From the NCBI RefSeq assembly GCF_001655055.1, contig NZ_LXEW01000035.1, positions 62,001 to 126,000 on the forward strand: a stretch of 64,000 nucleotides of DNA. The letters are read 5' to 3'. How positions within the stretch are numbered: position 1 is the first letter of the stretch; each line of letters begins with the position of its first letter. The stretch is from Providencia heimbachae ATCC 35613 (GTDB lineage Bacteria; Pseudomonadota; Gammaproteobacteria; Enterobacterales; Enterobacteriaceae). Below, piece after piece: positions 1-7,985 of this stretch. The notes beneath the pieces are model-generated. The model ran no database searches, had not been told where the DNA came from, and saw only the letters and a program-made list of their open reading frames with translations. The position numbers and the translations under genes are program-made.

Positions 1-224
1 CAATAATAATTTTGATATGTATTTTAAGATTAATTAATCACGTATATGGAGATTTTTTGATATTTAATTTTAAATGTTTATTCGAGGTTTTATAGAACGT
101 CAAATAAAGACTATCTTAAATTAATAGTATTTAAGATGTGATTAAGAATATACCATCATAAAAATATTTTATTTTATTTTTATGAGTGTTTTTTATAGGT
201 GAACTATTCAGTATTCGATTAGAG

Positions 225-258
225 TAATTAGATTGATGCTTAATCATCAATCTAATTA
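225..258. repeat. Perfect inverted repeat downstream of glnG
   Basis: Two 14-base arms (225-238 and 245-258, TAATTAGATTGATG and its complement) are separated by six bases. It lies 18 bases past the glnG stop codon and could form a stem that ends or protects the glnALG transcript. No clear T-run follows on the minus strand, so a classical intrinsic terminator is not certain. The rest of bases 1-224 is AT-rich and I see no gene in it. Confidence 0.6.
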
Positions 259-275
259 TCTTTCATTGATGGGTA

Positions 276-1766
276 TTACTCTATTCCTAACTCTTTTAAT
301 TTACGCGTTAAGGTATTACGACCCCAGCCTAATAATCGGGCAGCTTCTTGTTTATGGCCATTGGTGTATTTCAACGCACAATTTAGCATGGTGTGTTCCA
401 ATAGTGGGATTGCTTGAGCCAGTAAATCTTCTTTGCCATCTTGTAGCGCATTATCGGTCCATTGTCCTAATAGCTCGAACCATGGAAGTTCATTACCTAT
501 GATGCGTTGGGGGGGGGATAATAATTGCCCAGCTTCTGGCGATTGCTTATCTAATGACTGATTTTCGGTGGTGTGTTCTTCGAGCAGATCATTCGGTAAG
601 TCTTGTGGGAGAATTTCTTGGCTGGCTGCCATCACAGTGAGCCAGCGACACACGTTTTCTAGCTGGCGAACATTACCTGACCAATAGTAGCGTTGAAGAA
701 TTTTTTCACTATCCGGGTGGAGAACTTTGCTTTCTACTCCGAGTTCTTTGGCGGTATTTTGCAAAAAGAAGTGAGCAAGGCGTGGAATATCCTCTGGACG
801 TTCGCGCAACGGGGGTAATTGAACGCGAATGACATTCAATCGGTGAAATAAATCTTCACGGAATAAGTTTTCTTTTACGCGTTTCTCAAGATCTTGGTGG
901 GTTGCCGCAATAATACGTACATCCACTTTTACAGGGGTATAACCGCCAATACGGTAAAATTGCCCTTCAGCAAGAACTCGCAGCAATCGTGTTTGTACAT
1001 CAAGGGGCATATCGCCAATTTCATCTAAAAATAATGAGCCACGATTGGCTTGTTCGAAGCGACCTTGACGAACTTGAGTTGCTCCAGTAAAGGCGCCTTT
1101 TTCGTGGCCAAAAAGTTCTGATTCAATTAAATCTTTGGGGATTGCGGCCATGTTGAGGGCAATAAAAGGCTCATTGGCGCGAGGACTATGTTGATGTAAG
1201 GCATGAGCAACCAGTTCTTTCCCTGTACCTGATTCACCATTAATGAGCACACTAATTGATGAGCGTGATAACCGGCCAATGATCCTATAGACCTCCTGCA
1301 TCGCAGGTGCCTCACCAATCATTGTTGAAGAAACTACCTGATTTTGCGGCTTGGCATCACGGCTCGTATGGTTTTGTTCTCGACTGTGATTAAGTGCTCG
1401 CTCAACTAAAGCGACGGTTTCATCAATATCAAAGGGTTTTGGAAGATAATCAAATGCCCCTGATTGATAGGCATTAACTGCCGCATCAAGGTCAGAGTGA
1501 GCCGTCATAATAATAACAGGTAGTAGCGGATGAGATTGTTTGAGTTGGTTTAACAGTGCTAAACCATCGATGCCCGGCATACGAATATCAGAGAGTAATA
1601 CATCAGGAAGTTCCTTTTCTAAAGCGGATAGCATGGCATCTGCACTATCAAAGCAGGTACAAGCAAAGTCGGCACTGCTAAGTGCTCGATCTAATACCCA
1701 TCGAATGGAACTGTCGTCATCAACGACCCAAATTTTTCCCTGTTGCGTAGTTGTTCCCTGCTGCAT
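276..1766 (-). CDS. glnG: Nitrogen regulation response regulator NtrC (GlnG)
   Basis: Sigma-54 enhancer-binding activator of the Ntr regulon, phosphorylated by GlnL under nitrogen limitation. The protein is 496 residues against 469 in E. coli. The receiver domain (about 8-125) has acidic pocket D16-D18, phospho-acceptor D60 in LLSD and conserved K110. The AAA+ domain (about 150-380) has Walker A GESGTGKE (177-184), the sigma-54 contact loop GAFTGA (224-229) and Walker B LFLDEIGD (245-252). A Fis-type helix-turn-helix ends the protein (LLGWGRNTLTRKL). The extra length is an 11-residue linker after the receiver and a longer linker before the helix-turn-helix; the second contains a run of nine C on the coding strand (plus 509-517). 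It is the last gene of glnA-glnL-glnG, nine bases after glnL. Confidence 0.97.
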   Translation of the reverse strand: MQQGTTTQQGKIWVVDDDSSIRWVLDRALSSADFACTCFDSADAMLSALEKELPDVLLSDIRMPGIDGLALLNQLKQSHPLLPVIIMTAHSDLDAAVNAYQSGAFDYLPKPFDIDETVALVERALNHSREQNHTSRDAKPQNQVVSSTMIGEAPAMQEVYRIIGRLSRSSISVLINGESGTGKELVAHALHQHSPRANEPFIALNMAAIPKDLIESELFGHEKGAFTGATQVRQGRFEQANRGSLFLDEIGDMPLDVQTRLLRVLAEGQFYRIGGYTPVKVDVRIIAATHQDLEKRVKENLFREDLFHRLNVIRVQLPPLRERPEDIPRLAHFFLQNTAKELGVESKVLHPDSEKILQRYYWSGNVRQLENVCRWLTVMAASQEILPQDLPNDLLEEHTTENQSLDKQSPEAGQLLSPPQRIIGNELPWFELLGQWTDNALQDGKEDLLAQAIPLLEHTMLNCALKYTNGHKQEAARLLGWGRNTLTRKLKELGIE

Positions 1767-1775
1767 AGTTATCCC

Positions 1776-2825
1776 CTATTTCTTGATTGGCAGATAAATA
1801 GAAAATTCGGTGTGCCCAGGCCAACTGGTAAATTCAATTTTTCCTGAGTGCTGGTCAACTAAACTACGGGCAATTGATAGCCCTAAGCCCGTACCATCTG
1901 GGCGGCCACTGACCATCGGGTAAAATAATGTATCTTGAATAGCTAATGGAATGCCGGGGCCGTTATCTTCAATATCAATCCGTGCCGCCAGTCGATAGCG
2001 CTCACCTTGTAAAGTCACTTGAAAAGCCGTGCGAGTACGTAGGGTGATCGTTCCCCCAGTTCCAGCTAGTGCTTGAAGTGCGTTGCGTGTGACATTGAGT
2101 AGTACTTGCTCGATTTGGTCTGGATAATACTCAAGATCAGGCAAACTAGGGTCATAGTCGCGGATCAGTGTAATATCCGCGGATTTTTCTAGTGAGACCA
2201 ATCGAGTCACGTTTTCGACAATATGGTGAATACTTTGCTGCGTTTTAGGACCTGGATATTGTGGGCCAAGCAGCCTATCGACAAGGGCTCTTAGGCGATC
2301 AGCTTGCTCGATAATCACTTGAGTGTATTCGTTCAATTGTGGGTCGGGAAGCGCCTTAGACAATAATTGAGCTGCACCACGTAATCCCCCTAGTGGGTTT
2401 TTGATTTCATGGGCAAGTCCACGGATAAGCTCGCGAGCAGCAAGTTGCTGGACATTTTGCGCAAGCTCTTGGCTAAGGCGTCTCTGGCTATCTAGCTGAG
2501 AAAGCTCGACTAAAATAAATTGTTCGGAATAGGATTGGGCGCTGAATGACATTACATGTGAATGATTATTAAATACTAATGTGACTTCATTTTCAGTAAA
2601 ACTGTGTCCCTCTTTTAAGCTTTTTAACATCAGCTCATCATTGAGAGAACAATAGCTAAAAAGTAGGGGAAGTGGAGTACCGTATAGCTTACGTTGGCTT
2701 TGGGTTAAAATTTCCAGTGCAGCATGATTAGCGTAATGAATGACAAGATCATAATCCAATATCAGCACACTATTAATGAGGGAGTCGAGGATATGTTCTG
2801 GTGCGGGTAAGTGTTTGGCTTTCAT
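1776..2825 (-). CDS. glnL: Nitrogen regulation sensor kinase NtrB (GlnL)
   Basis: Cytosolic histidine kinase/phosphatase that sets NtrC phosphorylation in response to PII protein. It has an N-terminal PAS-like sensor, the H-box [12 protein letters not shown] with H139, an N-box ([14 protein letters not shown]) and G-boxes DNGPGIP and [10 protein letters not shown] chose the ATG at 2825: it follows an AGGAG ribosome site (2834-2838) at normal spacing, gives 349 residues exactly as in E. coli, and puts the phospho-histidine at the familiar number 139. A longer frame from a GTG at 2843 would begin inside an NtrC operator and is less likely. It sits between glnA and glnG in the operon. Confidence 0.97.
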   Translation of the reverse strand: MKAKHLPAPEHILDSLINSVLILDYDLVIHYANHAALEILTQSQRKLYGTPLPLLFSYCSLNDELMLKSLKEGHSFTENEVTLVFNNHSHVMSFSAQSYSEQFILVELSQLDSQRRLSQELAQNVQQLAARELIRGLAHEIKNPLGGLRGAAQLLSKALPDPQLNEYTQVIIEQADRLRALVDRLLGPQYPGPKTQQSIHHIVENVTRLVSLEKSADITLIRDYDPSLPDLEYYPDQIEQVLLNVTRNALQALAGTGGTITLRTRTAFQVTLQGERYRLAARIDIEDNGPGIPLAIQDTLFYPMVSGRPDGTGLGLSIARSLVDQHSGKIEFTSWPGHTEFSIYLPIKK

Positions 2826-2838
2826 GTCATGTTGCTCC

Positions 2839-2855
2839 TGCACTATTTTGGTGCA
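2839..2855. promoter_or_regulatory. NtrC operator before glnL
   Basis: The 17-base palindrome TGCACTATTTTGGTGCA matches the NtrC consensus TGCACCA-N3-TGGTGCA closely. It lies immediately upstream of the glnL ribosome site, where E. coli carries the NtrC site that represses the weak glnLp promoter. The same role is inferred here. Confidence 0.85.
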
Positions 2856-2911
2856 TTATACGTGATTTAGCCAACAACCGACATTTGAATTTTGACCGCC
2901 AATTTAGAGAG

Positions 2912-2935
2912 AAAAGGCCCCATCATTGATGGGGC
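2912..2935 (-). terminator. Hairpin between glnA and glnL
   Basis: GCCCCATCATTGATGGGGC (2917-2935) forms a GC-rich stem. On the minus strand, just after glnA, it is followed by CTTTT. It is probably a partial terminator that lowers glnLG expression relative to glnA. Confidence 0.75.
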
Positions 2936-2976
2936 AAATGTTTCACGGCAACAAAGACTATCAGTGGAACGGCGTG

Positions 2977-4386
2977 TTACACACTGTAGTACATTTCAAA
3001 TTCGAGTGGGTGCGGCGTCATACGGACACGTTGAATGTCAGCACGTTGTAATTCAATGTATGCATCAATCGCATCATCAGTAAACACACCACCACGGGTC
3101 AAGAACTCGCGGTTTTTATCTAATTCAGCCAGTGCTTCTTCTAAAGAACCCGCAACCGTTGGGATCTCTTTTGCTTCTTCTGGCGGTAAGTCATACAGGT
3201 TTTTATCCATCGCATCACCAGGATGAATTTTGTTGATGATACCATCAAGGCCAGCCATCAACTGGGCAGCAAACGCCAAATATGGGTTAGCCGCTGGGTC
3301 TGGGAAGCGGACTTCAATACGGCGTGCTTTAGTACTTGCAACTACGGGAATACGAATAGATGCAGAGCGGTTACGTGCCGAATAAGCCAACATGACAGGG
3401 GCTTCAAAACCAGGCACTAAACGTTTGTATGAGTTCGTGGTTGGGTTAGTAAATGCGTTTAGTGCACGGGCATGTTTGATGATACCGCCGATATAGTACA
3501 GCGCCATTTCAGACAAACCGCCATATTTATCACCCGCAAATAAGTTGACACCATCTTTTGATAAAGACATATGGCAATGCATGCCAGAGCCGTTATCGCC
3601 GACCAATGGTTTTGGCATAAAAGTCGCTGTTTTGCCGTAAGTGTGTGCGACATTATGGACAACATACTTATAAATTTGGGTTTCATCCGCTTTTTTAGTC
3701 ATGGTATTAAAGCGGGTTGCGATTTCATTTTGACCGGCAGTCGCCACTTCATGGTGGTGAGCTTCAACAACTAAGCCCAACTCTTCCATGGTGGTACACA
3801 TTGCAGAACGCAAGTCTTGTGATGAATCGACAGGAGGCACTGGGAAATAACCGCCTTTTACAGCAGGACGATGGCCTTTGTTGCCACCTTCATATTTAGT
3901 TCCTGAGTTCCATGCACCTTCGATATCATCGATGTGGTAGTAGCTGCTGTGCATACTGTTACCAAAACGGATGTCATCAAAGATAAAAAATTCAGGTTCT
4001 GGCCCAAACAGCACAATGTCAGCAATACCGCTAGAACGTAGAAAATCTTCAGCGCGTTTTGAAATTGAGCGAGGGTCACGATCGTAGCCTTGCATTGTGC
4101 CAGGCTCTAGAATATCACAGCGAATAATTAACGTACTGTCAGCGTAGAATGGGTCTAACATCGCAGTCGTTGGGTCTGGCATTAATACCATGTCAGACTC
4201 GTTGATACCTTTCCAGCCGCCGATTGATGAACCATCAAACATTTGGCCTTCTTCAAAGAAGTCTTCGTCAACTTGATGAGCAGGGATAGTGATGTGCTGC
4301 TCTTTACCTTTAGTATCGGTAAAACGCAGATCAATAAATCTAACATTGTGCTCTTCAATTAACGATAAAACATGTTCAGCGGACAT
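2977..4386 (-). CDS. glnA: Glutamine synthetase, type I
   Basis: Cytosolic dodecamer that makes glutamine from glutamate, ammonia and ATP. It is 469 residues, the same as in E. coli, with the N-terminal beta-grasp domain and the catalytic domain ([10 protein letters not shown] near residue 50; [29 protein letters not shown]). The adenylylation tyrosine is Y398 in [10 protein letters not shown], so control by GlnE is expected. It is the first gene of glnALG. Upstream there is a sigma-54 promoter with two NtrC sites, so expression should rise under nitrogen limitation. Confidence 0.99.
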   Translation of the reverse strand: MSAEHVLSLIEEHNVRFIDLRFTDTKGKEQHITIPAHQVDEDFFEEGQMFDGSSIGGWKGINESDMVLMPDPTTAMLDPFYADSTLIIRCDILEPGTMQGYDRDPRSISKRAEDFLRSSGIADIVLFGPEPEFFIFDDIRFGNSMHSSYYHIDDIEGAWNSGTKYEGGNKGHRPAVKGGYFPVPPVDSSQDLRSAMCTTMEELGLVVEAHHHEVATAGQNEIATRFNTMTKKADETQIYKYVVHNVAHTYGKTATFMPKPLVGDNGSGMHCHMSLSKDGVNLFAGDKYGGLSEMALYYIGGIIKHARALNAFTNPTTNSYKRLVPGFEAPVMLAYSARNRSASIRIPVVASTKARRIEVRFPDPAANPYLAFAAQLMAGLDGIINKIHPGDAMDKNLYDLPPEEAKEIPTVAGSLEEALAELDKNREFLTRGGVFTDDAIDAYIELQRADIQRVRMTPHPLEFEMYYSV

Positions 4387-4520
4387 TCTGGCTCTCCTGG
4401 TCGGGTCTAATCAACAAATGACTATATCAGATTAATGCATTTGTTGGTTTGTCTGGCTTTGCAGCGTCAGTATTTATTTTATGACTAGCCTGAATCTTAT
4501 ATAGGCTCTGCAATTAATAT

Positions 4521-4538
4521 AAGCGAAAAACGTGCCAA
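4521..4538 (-). promoter_or_regulatory. Sigma-54 promoter of glnA (glnAp2 type)
   Basis: On the minus strand TTGGCAC-N5-TCGCTT has the invariant GG and GC elements at sigma-54 spacing. It is nearly the same as the glnAp2 core recalled from E. coli. Transcription would start near 4510, about 125 bases before the glnA start codon. Confidence 0.88.
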
Positions 4539-4610
4539 CTTTATAAAGCATAGCAAATACTGATTGTTACGAGGAAATATTTGAGTGGTGAATAAAAAAC
4601 CGTTCAATTA

Positions 4611-4657
4611 TGCACCATTATGGTGCGCATAGTGTTTTTATGCGCCATTAAGGTGCA
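4611..4657. promoter_or_regulatory. Paired NtrC enhancer sites upstream of glnA
   Basis: Two NtrC-type palindromes, TGCACCATTATGGTGCG (4611-4627) and TGCGCCATTAAGGTGCA (4641-4657), have centres 30 bases apart, about three helical turns. They lie about 109 and 139 bases before the inferred sigma-54 start. This reproduces the arrangement known for the E. coli glnA enhancer. The rest of 4387-4781 holds only the sigma-54 promoter and the terminator of the next gene. Confidence 0.88.
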
Positions 4658-4704
4658 TTCTTGACTTTCTCATTCAGGAAGGATGGTGATGGGGAAATAA
4701 ATAT

Positions 4705-4735
4705 CAGCTTTACATCTTGTTTAAGTGTAAAGCTG
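4705..4735 (-). terminator. Terminator after the PadR-type regulator
   Basis: CAGCTTTACA (4705-4714) and TGTAAAGCTG (4726-4735) form a 10-base-pair stem 47 bases past the stop of the regulator. It is followed on the minus strand by the T-rich ATATTTATTT. Confidence 0.65.
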
Positions 4736-4781
4736 AATAAATATAACTGATTTAAAGAATGGGTAAATAATAATGTACTAG

Positions 4782-5540
4782 CTACTCATCATCATTATCG
4801 GTTAATAACGCATTCACTTCTTCAATCTGTTTGACCGCATCATTGATGATTGAGGCAATTTGACGAGTTTGTTCTTCGTTTAACTGCTTCAGAACCATTT
4901 TATGACGTAATAAAGCTTTGAAGCGGTTTACTGCGGTTTCAATATCTTCCGCTAGATTACCGCCATGTTGTAGATCACGCGCTTTCGCCAATTTGCGAAC
5001 TATAACTGCTTCAGTTTCTTTATTTTGCGCTAAATGCTCAGCACCTTCGGGGGTAATAGAGAAGCTTTTACGATTACGCTCAACAATTTGTGACTCTAAG
5101 AAGCCTTGTTCTTCGAGTAAGGTTAATGTTGGATAGATAACGCCAGGGCTAGGAACATAAAGGCCACTCGATGCTTCCTGAATGTCTTTAATAATTTCAT
5201 AGCCATAACTCGGTTTTTTGGCAACAAGTGAAAGCACCATAATGTGAAGATCCCCATGGTCGAAGAGACGGCGTAAGCCTTTTCCTCTACCTCGACGACC
5301 TTCACCACGTCCGTGACCATGACGGCCTTCGCCGTGACAACCTTCACCACGTCCGTGACCATGGCGGCCTTCGTTGTGACAACCTCCACCCTGTTCGTGG
5401 CCATGATGACCTTCGCCGTGACAGCCTTTACCCTGTTCGTGACTATGACGGCCTTCGCCGTGACAGCAACTCCCCCCGTGGCCTCGTTGATTTTCGTCAT
5501 GATGTGAATGATATACATGACGGCAAGAATGTATTAGCAT
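4782..5540 (-). CDS. yqjI: PadR-family metal-responsive regulator, YqjI-like, with His/Cys repeat tail
   Basis: Two parts are visible in 252 residues. Residues 1-88 are rich in His, Cys, Gly and Arg: 19 His and six Cys, with four tandem 14-residue units from C26 to G81 of the form CHGEGRHGHGRGEG. Residues 90-250 are a PadR winged helix (HIMVLSLVAKKPSYGYEII; SPGVIYPTLTLLEEQG) and a C-terminal dimerisation helix. E. coli YqjI, a nickel/iron-responsive repressor of about 207 residues, has the same layout with a shorter, less regular tail, so a metal-sensing repressor is the best guess. The start has an AGAGG site at 5546-5550. No yqjH-type reductase gene is adjacent; a self-regulating operator array lies upstream. 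Confidence 0.85.
   Translation of the reverse strand: MLIHSCRHVYHSHHDENQRGHGGSCCHGEGRHSHEQGKGCHGEGHHGHEQGGGCHNEGRHGHGRGEGCHGEGRHGHGRGEGRRGRGKGLRRLFDHGDLHIMVLSLVAKKPSYGYEIIKDIQEASSGLYVPSPGVIYPTLTLLEEQGFLESQIVERNRKSFSITPEGAEHLAQNKETEAVIVRKLAKARDLQHGGNLAEDIETAVNRFKALLRHKMVLKQLNEEQTRQIASIINDAVKQIEEVNALLTDNDDE
5298..5465 (-). repeat. 42-bp tandem repeats (four copies) encoding a His/Cys-rich tail
   Basis: Four in-frame 42-base units encode residues 26-81 of the PadR-type regulator. Each unit starts CH(G/N)EG and continues with (R/H)H(S/G)H; units 3 and 4 are almost identical in DNA as well. Such repeats can change copy number by slippage or unequal recombination. Confidence 0.85.
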
Positions 5541-5560
5541 ATAAACCTCTTTTTGTTTTT

Positions 5561-5576
5561 TCGATATATCTAAATA
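5561..5576. promoter_or_regulatory. Putative PadR operator 1, in the leader near the start codon
   Basis: TCGATATATCTAAATA is the exact reverse complement of the site at 5719-5734 and shares its core with the palindrome at 5744-5759. It lies about 20 bases upstream of the regulator start codon. Confidence 0.6.
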
Positions 5577-5714
5577 TCCGTCATACTCTTAAAACTGTGT
5601 GATTGGCGGTATCCAGTAATTTGATCCACATATTTTTTTGTATGTCTTTCAAAATAAATAGTGATGCCGTTAAGTGATAATATTGGGATATTTTGGATAA
5701 AGAGTATGCCAATT

Positions 5715-5743
5715 ACTATATTTAGATATATCGAAAGTGTCAA
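5715..5743 (-). promoter_or_regulatory. Sigma-70 promoter of the PadR-type regulator
   Basis: On the minus strand there is TTGACA (5743-5738), a 17-base spacer and TATAGT (5720-5715), close to consensus. Transcription would start near 5708 and give a leader of roughly 168 bases. The promoter is entangled with two operator-like palindromes. Confidence 0.75.
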
Positions 5744-5759
5744 TTTAGATATATCTAAA
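5719..5759. promoter_or_regulatory. Putative PadR operators 2 and 3 over the promoter
   Basis: Operator 2 (TATTTAGATATATCGA, 5719-5734) fills the spacer between -35 and -10. Operator 3 (5744-5759, TTTAGATATATCTAAA) is a perfect 16-base palindrome abutting the -35. Their centres are about 23 bases apart. Binding should block RNA polymerase, so autorepression is inferred. The remaining 5760-6093 holds no convincing gene, only AT-rich spacer before bipA. Confidence 0.7.
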
Positions 5760-6093
5760 CGACACAGAAAGACATTAAAAGTGGTAATAGAGAAAGAAAG
5801 TTTATTTTTTATTCTTTTTTTGGGCTGCTAATATTTATTTTTTAGCGTATTATTCTGCTACTTTGTGATTTCTCAGTGCTGATATGAGCAATTTTCTAAA
5901 ATCTTCCAGCATTGTTACGCAACTGAATGTTTTTTCGTTAAAAACTTTTTATATAGTGATGGGTTTCACATTTATTCCACTTGTGTGGAAAAACGTGTAA
6001 AATAACAGCAAATTAACGTAGAAAGTATGCTTTGAGCTATAATAACGACTCAAAAGGCATATTCCTTTTCTGTCAATTAAACGGTAAAAATCC

Positions 6094-7917
6094 TTGTCAA
6101 TTCAAAACTTAAGAAACATCGCCATCATCGCTCACGTTGACCATGGCAAGACTACACTGGTTGGTAAACTACTACAGCAATCAGGCACGTTCGGTGAACG
6201 TGAAAATGTCGACGAGCGTGTTATGGACTCCAATGACTTGGAGAAAGAGCGTGGTATCACCATTCTTGCAAAAAACACAGCTATTCAATGGAATGGTTAT
6301 CACATCAACATCGTAGACACCCCGGGTCACGCCGACTTTGGTGGTGAAGTTGAACGTGTTATGTCAATGGTTGACTGCGTTCTATTAGTTGTTGATGCAA
6401 CTGATGGTCCAATGCCGCAAACTCGCTTTGTGACACAAAAAGCGTTTGATAATGGTCTAAAACCTATTGTTGTTATCAATAAAGTTGACCGCCCTGGTGC
6501 TCGTCCTGACTGGGTTGTTGACCAAGTATTCGACTTATTCGTTAACTTAGGTGCAACGGATGAGCAGCTCGACTTCCCTATCGTTTATGCTTCTGCATTA
6601 ATGGGGATCGCGGGTAATGAACATACTGAAATGGCTGAAGATATGACGCCACTTTACGAAGCTATCGTGAAGTATGTTGAGCCACCTCAAGTTGATCTGG
6701 AAGGTCCTTTCCAGATGCAAGTTTCGCAGTTGGATTACAACAGTTACTTAGGTGTTATCGGTATTGGCCGTATTAAACGTGGTGTGGTTAAACCTAACCA
6801 ACAAGTCACTGTCATTGATAGTGAAGGTAAAACACGTAACGGTAAAATCGGTAAAGTTCTGACGCATTTAGGTTTAGAGCGCATCGATTCACAACAAGCA
6901 GAAGCGGGTGACATTGTTGCTCTGACGGGTTTGGGTGAACTGAATATCTCTGATACCATCTGTAATGTTGGTAACGTTGAAGCATTGCCTGCGCTGGCAG
7001 TTGATGAGCCAACCGTTAGCATGTTCTATTGTGTTAACACCTCACCATTCTGTGGCCGTGAAGGTAAGTTCGTGACTTCACGTCAAATTCTTGACCGTCT
7101 GAATAAAGAATTAGTTCACAACGTGGCGTTGCGCGTTGAAGAAACCCAAGATCCAGATGCATTCCGTGTTTCAGGTCGTGGTGAGCTTCACTTATCTGTT
7201 CTGATCGAAAACATGCGTCGTGAAGGCTTTGAGCTGGCGGTTTCTCGTCCTAAAGTTATCATTCGTGAAATCGATGGCCGTAAACAAGAGCCATTCGAGC
7301 AAGTCACTTTAGACGTTGAAGAGCAGCACCAAGGCGACACCATGAAAGCATTGGGTGAGCGTAAAGGTGACCTGCGTGACATGATGCCAGATGGTAAAGG
7401 TCGTGTGCGTCTTGATTACATCATTCCTAGCCGTGGCCTGATTGGCTTCCGTACTGAATTCATGACAATGACTTCAGGTACAGGTTTGCTGTATTCAACA
7501 TTCAGCCACTATGACGATGTTCGCCCAGGTGAAATCGGTGGTCGCCAAAATGGTGTTCTGATTTCTAATGGTCAAGGTAAAGCTGTTGCTTATGCACTGT
7601 ACAGCCTGCAAGATCGCGGAAAATTATTCTTAGGCCATGGTGCTGAAGTGTATGAAGGCCAAATCATCGGTATTCACTCACGTTCAAATGACCTGACTGT
7701 TAACTGTTTGACTGGTAAAAAACTGACGAACATGCGTGCATCAGGTACTGATGAAGCAACAACATTGTCACCACCAATCAAAATGTCACTGGAACAAGCC
7801 CTTGAGTTTATCGATGATGATGAACTAGTTGAAGTGACACCACTGTCAATTCGCTTACGTAAGCGTCATTTGACTGAGAATGACCGTCGTCGTTCAAGCC
7901 GTTCTAAAGACGAATAA
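6094..7917 (+). CDS. bipA: Ribosome-associated GTPase BipA (TypA)
   Basis: Translational GTPase of the EF-G/LepA family that acts on the ribosome, notably in large-subunit assembly and growth in the cold. It has 607 residues, with G1 AHVDHGKT (13-20), RGIT (53-56), G3 DTPG (75-78), G4 NKVD (129-132), a beta-barrel domain II, EF-G-like domains and the BipA C-terminal domain. The reading frame begins with TTG at 6094; this is the only start that keeps the conserved N-terminus ([16 protein letters not shown]). No strong ribosome site precedes it, which may limit expression. It stands alone, divergent from the upstream regulator, and ends at a hairpin. Confidence 0.97.
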   Translation: MSIQNLRNIAIIAHVDHGKTTLVGKLLQQSGTFGERENVDERVMDSNDLEKERGITILAKNTAIQWNGYHINIVDTPGHADFGGEVERVMSMVDCVLLVVDATDGPMPQTRFVTQKAFDNGLKPIVVINKVDRPGARPDWVVDQVFDLFVNLGATDEQLDFPIVYASALMGIAGNEHTEMAEDMTPLYEAIVKYVEPPQVDLEGPFQMQVSQLDYNSYLGVIGIGRIKRGVVKPNQQVTVIDSEGKTRNGKIGKVLTHLGLERIDSQQAEAGDIVALTGLGELNISDTICNVGNVEALPALAVDEPTVSMFYCVNTSPFCGREGKFVTSRQILDRLNKELVHNVALRVEETQDPDAFRVSGRGELHLSVLIENMRREGFELAVSRPKVIIREIDGRKQEPFEQVTLDVEEQHQGDTMKALGERKGDLRDMMPDGKGRVRLDYIIPSRGLIGFRTEFMTMTSGTGLLYSTFSHYDDVRPGEIGGRQNGVLISNGQGKAVAYALYSLQDRGKLFLGHGAEVYEGQIIGIHSRSNDLTVNCLTGKKLTNMRASGTDEATTLSPPIKMSLEQALEFIDDDELVEVTPLSIRLRKRHLTENDRRRSSRSKDE

Positions 7918-7956
7918 TATTAGCTACTGAATAATTTCAGTCACTAAAATAGTTAG

Positions 7957-7985
7957 AAATGCCCACTTATGTGGGCATTTTTTTA
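7957..7985 (+). terminator. bipA terminator
   Basis: ATGCCCAC and GTGGGCAT flank a four-base loop and are followed by a T-run. It overlaps the stop codon of the converging abgT gene. Confidence 0.85.

Noticed and set aside
5298-5465. CRISPR array
   Set aside because: The repeats are contiguous 42-base coding units without spacers.
5123-5518. Long open frames on both strands over the His-rich repeat region
   Set aside because: They arise from the 42-base repeats of the PadR-type gene read in other frames; products are low-complexity and lack ribosome sites.
5884-5958. Small 24-codon frame upstream of bipA
   Set aside because: No ribosome site and no recognisable product; probably chance in AT-rich spacer.
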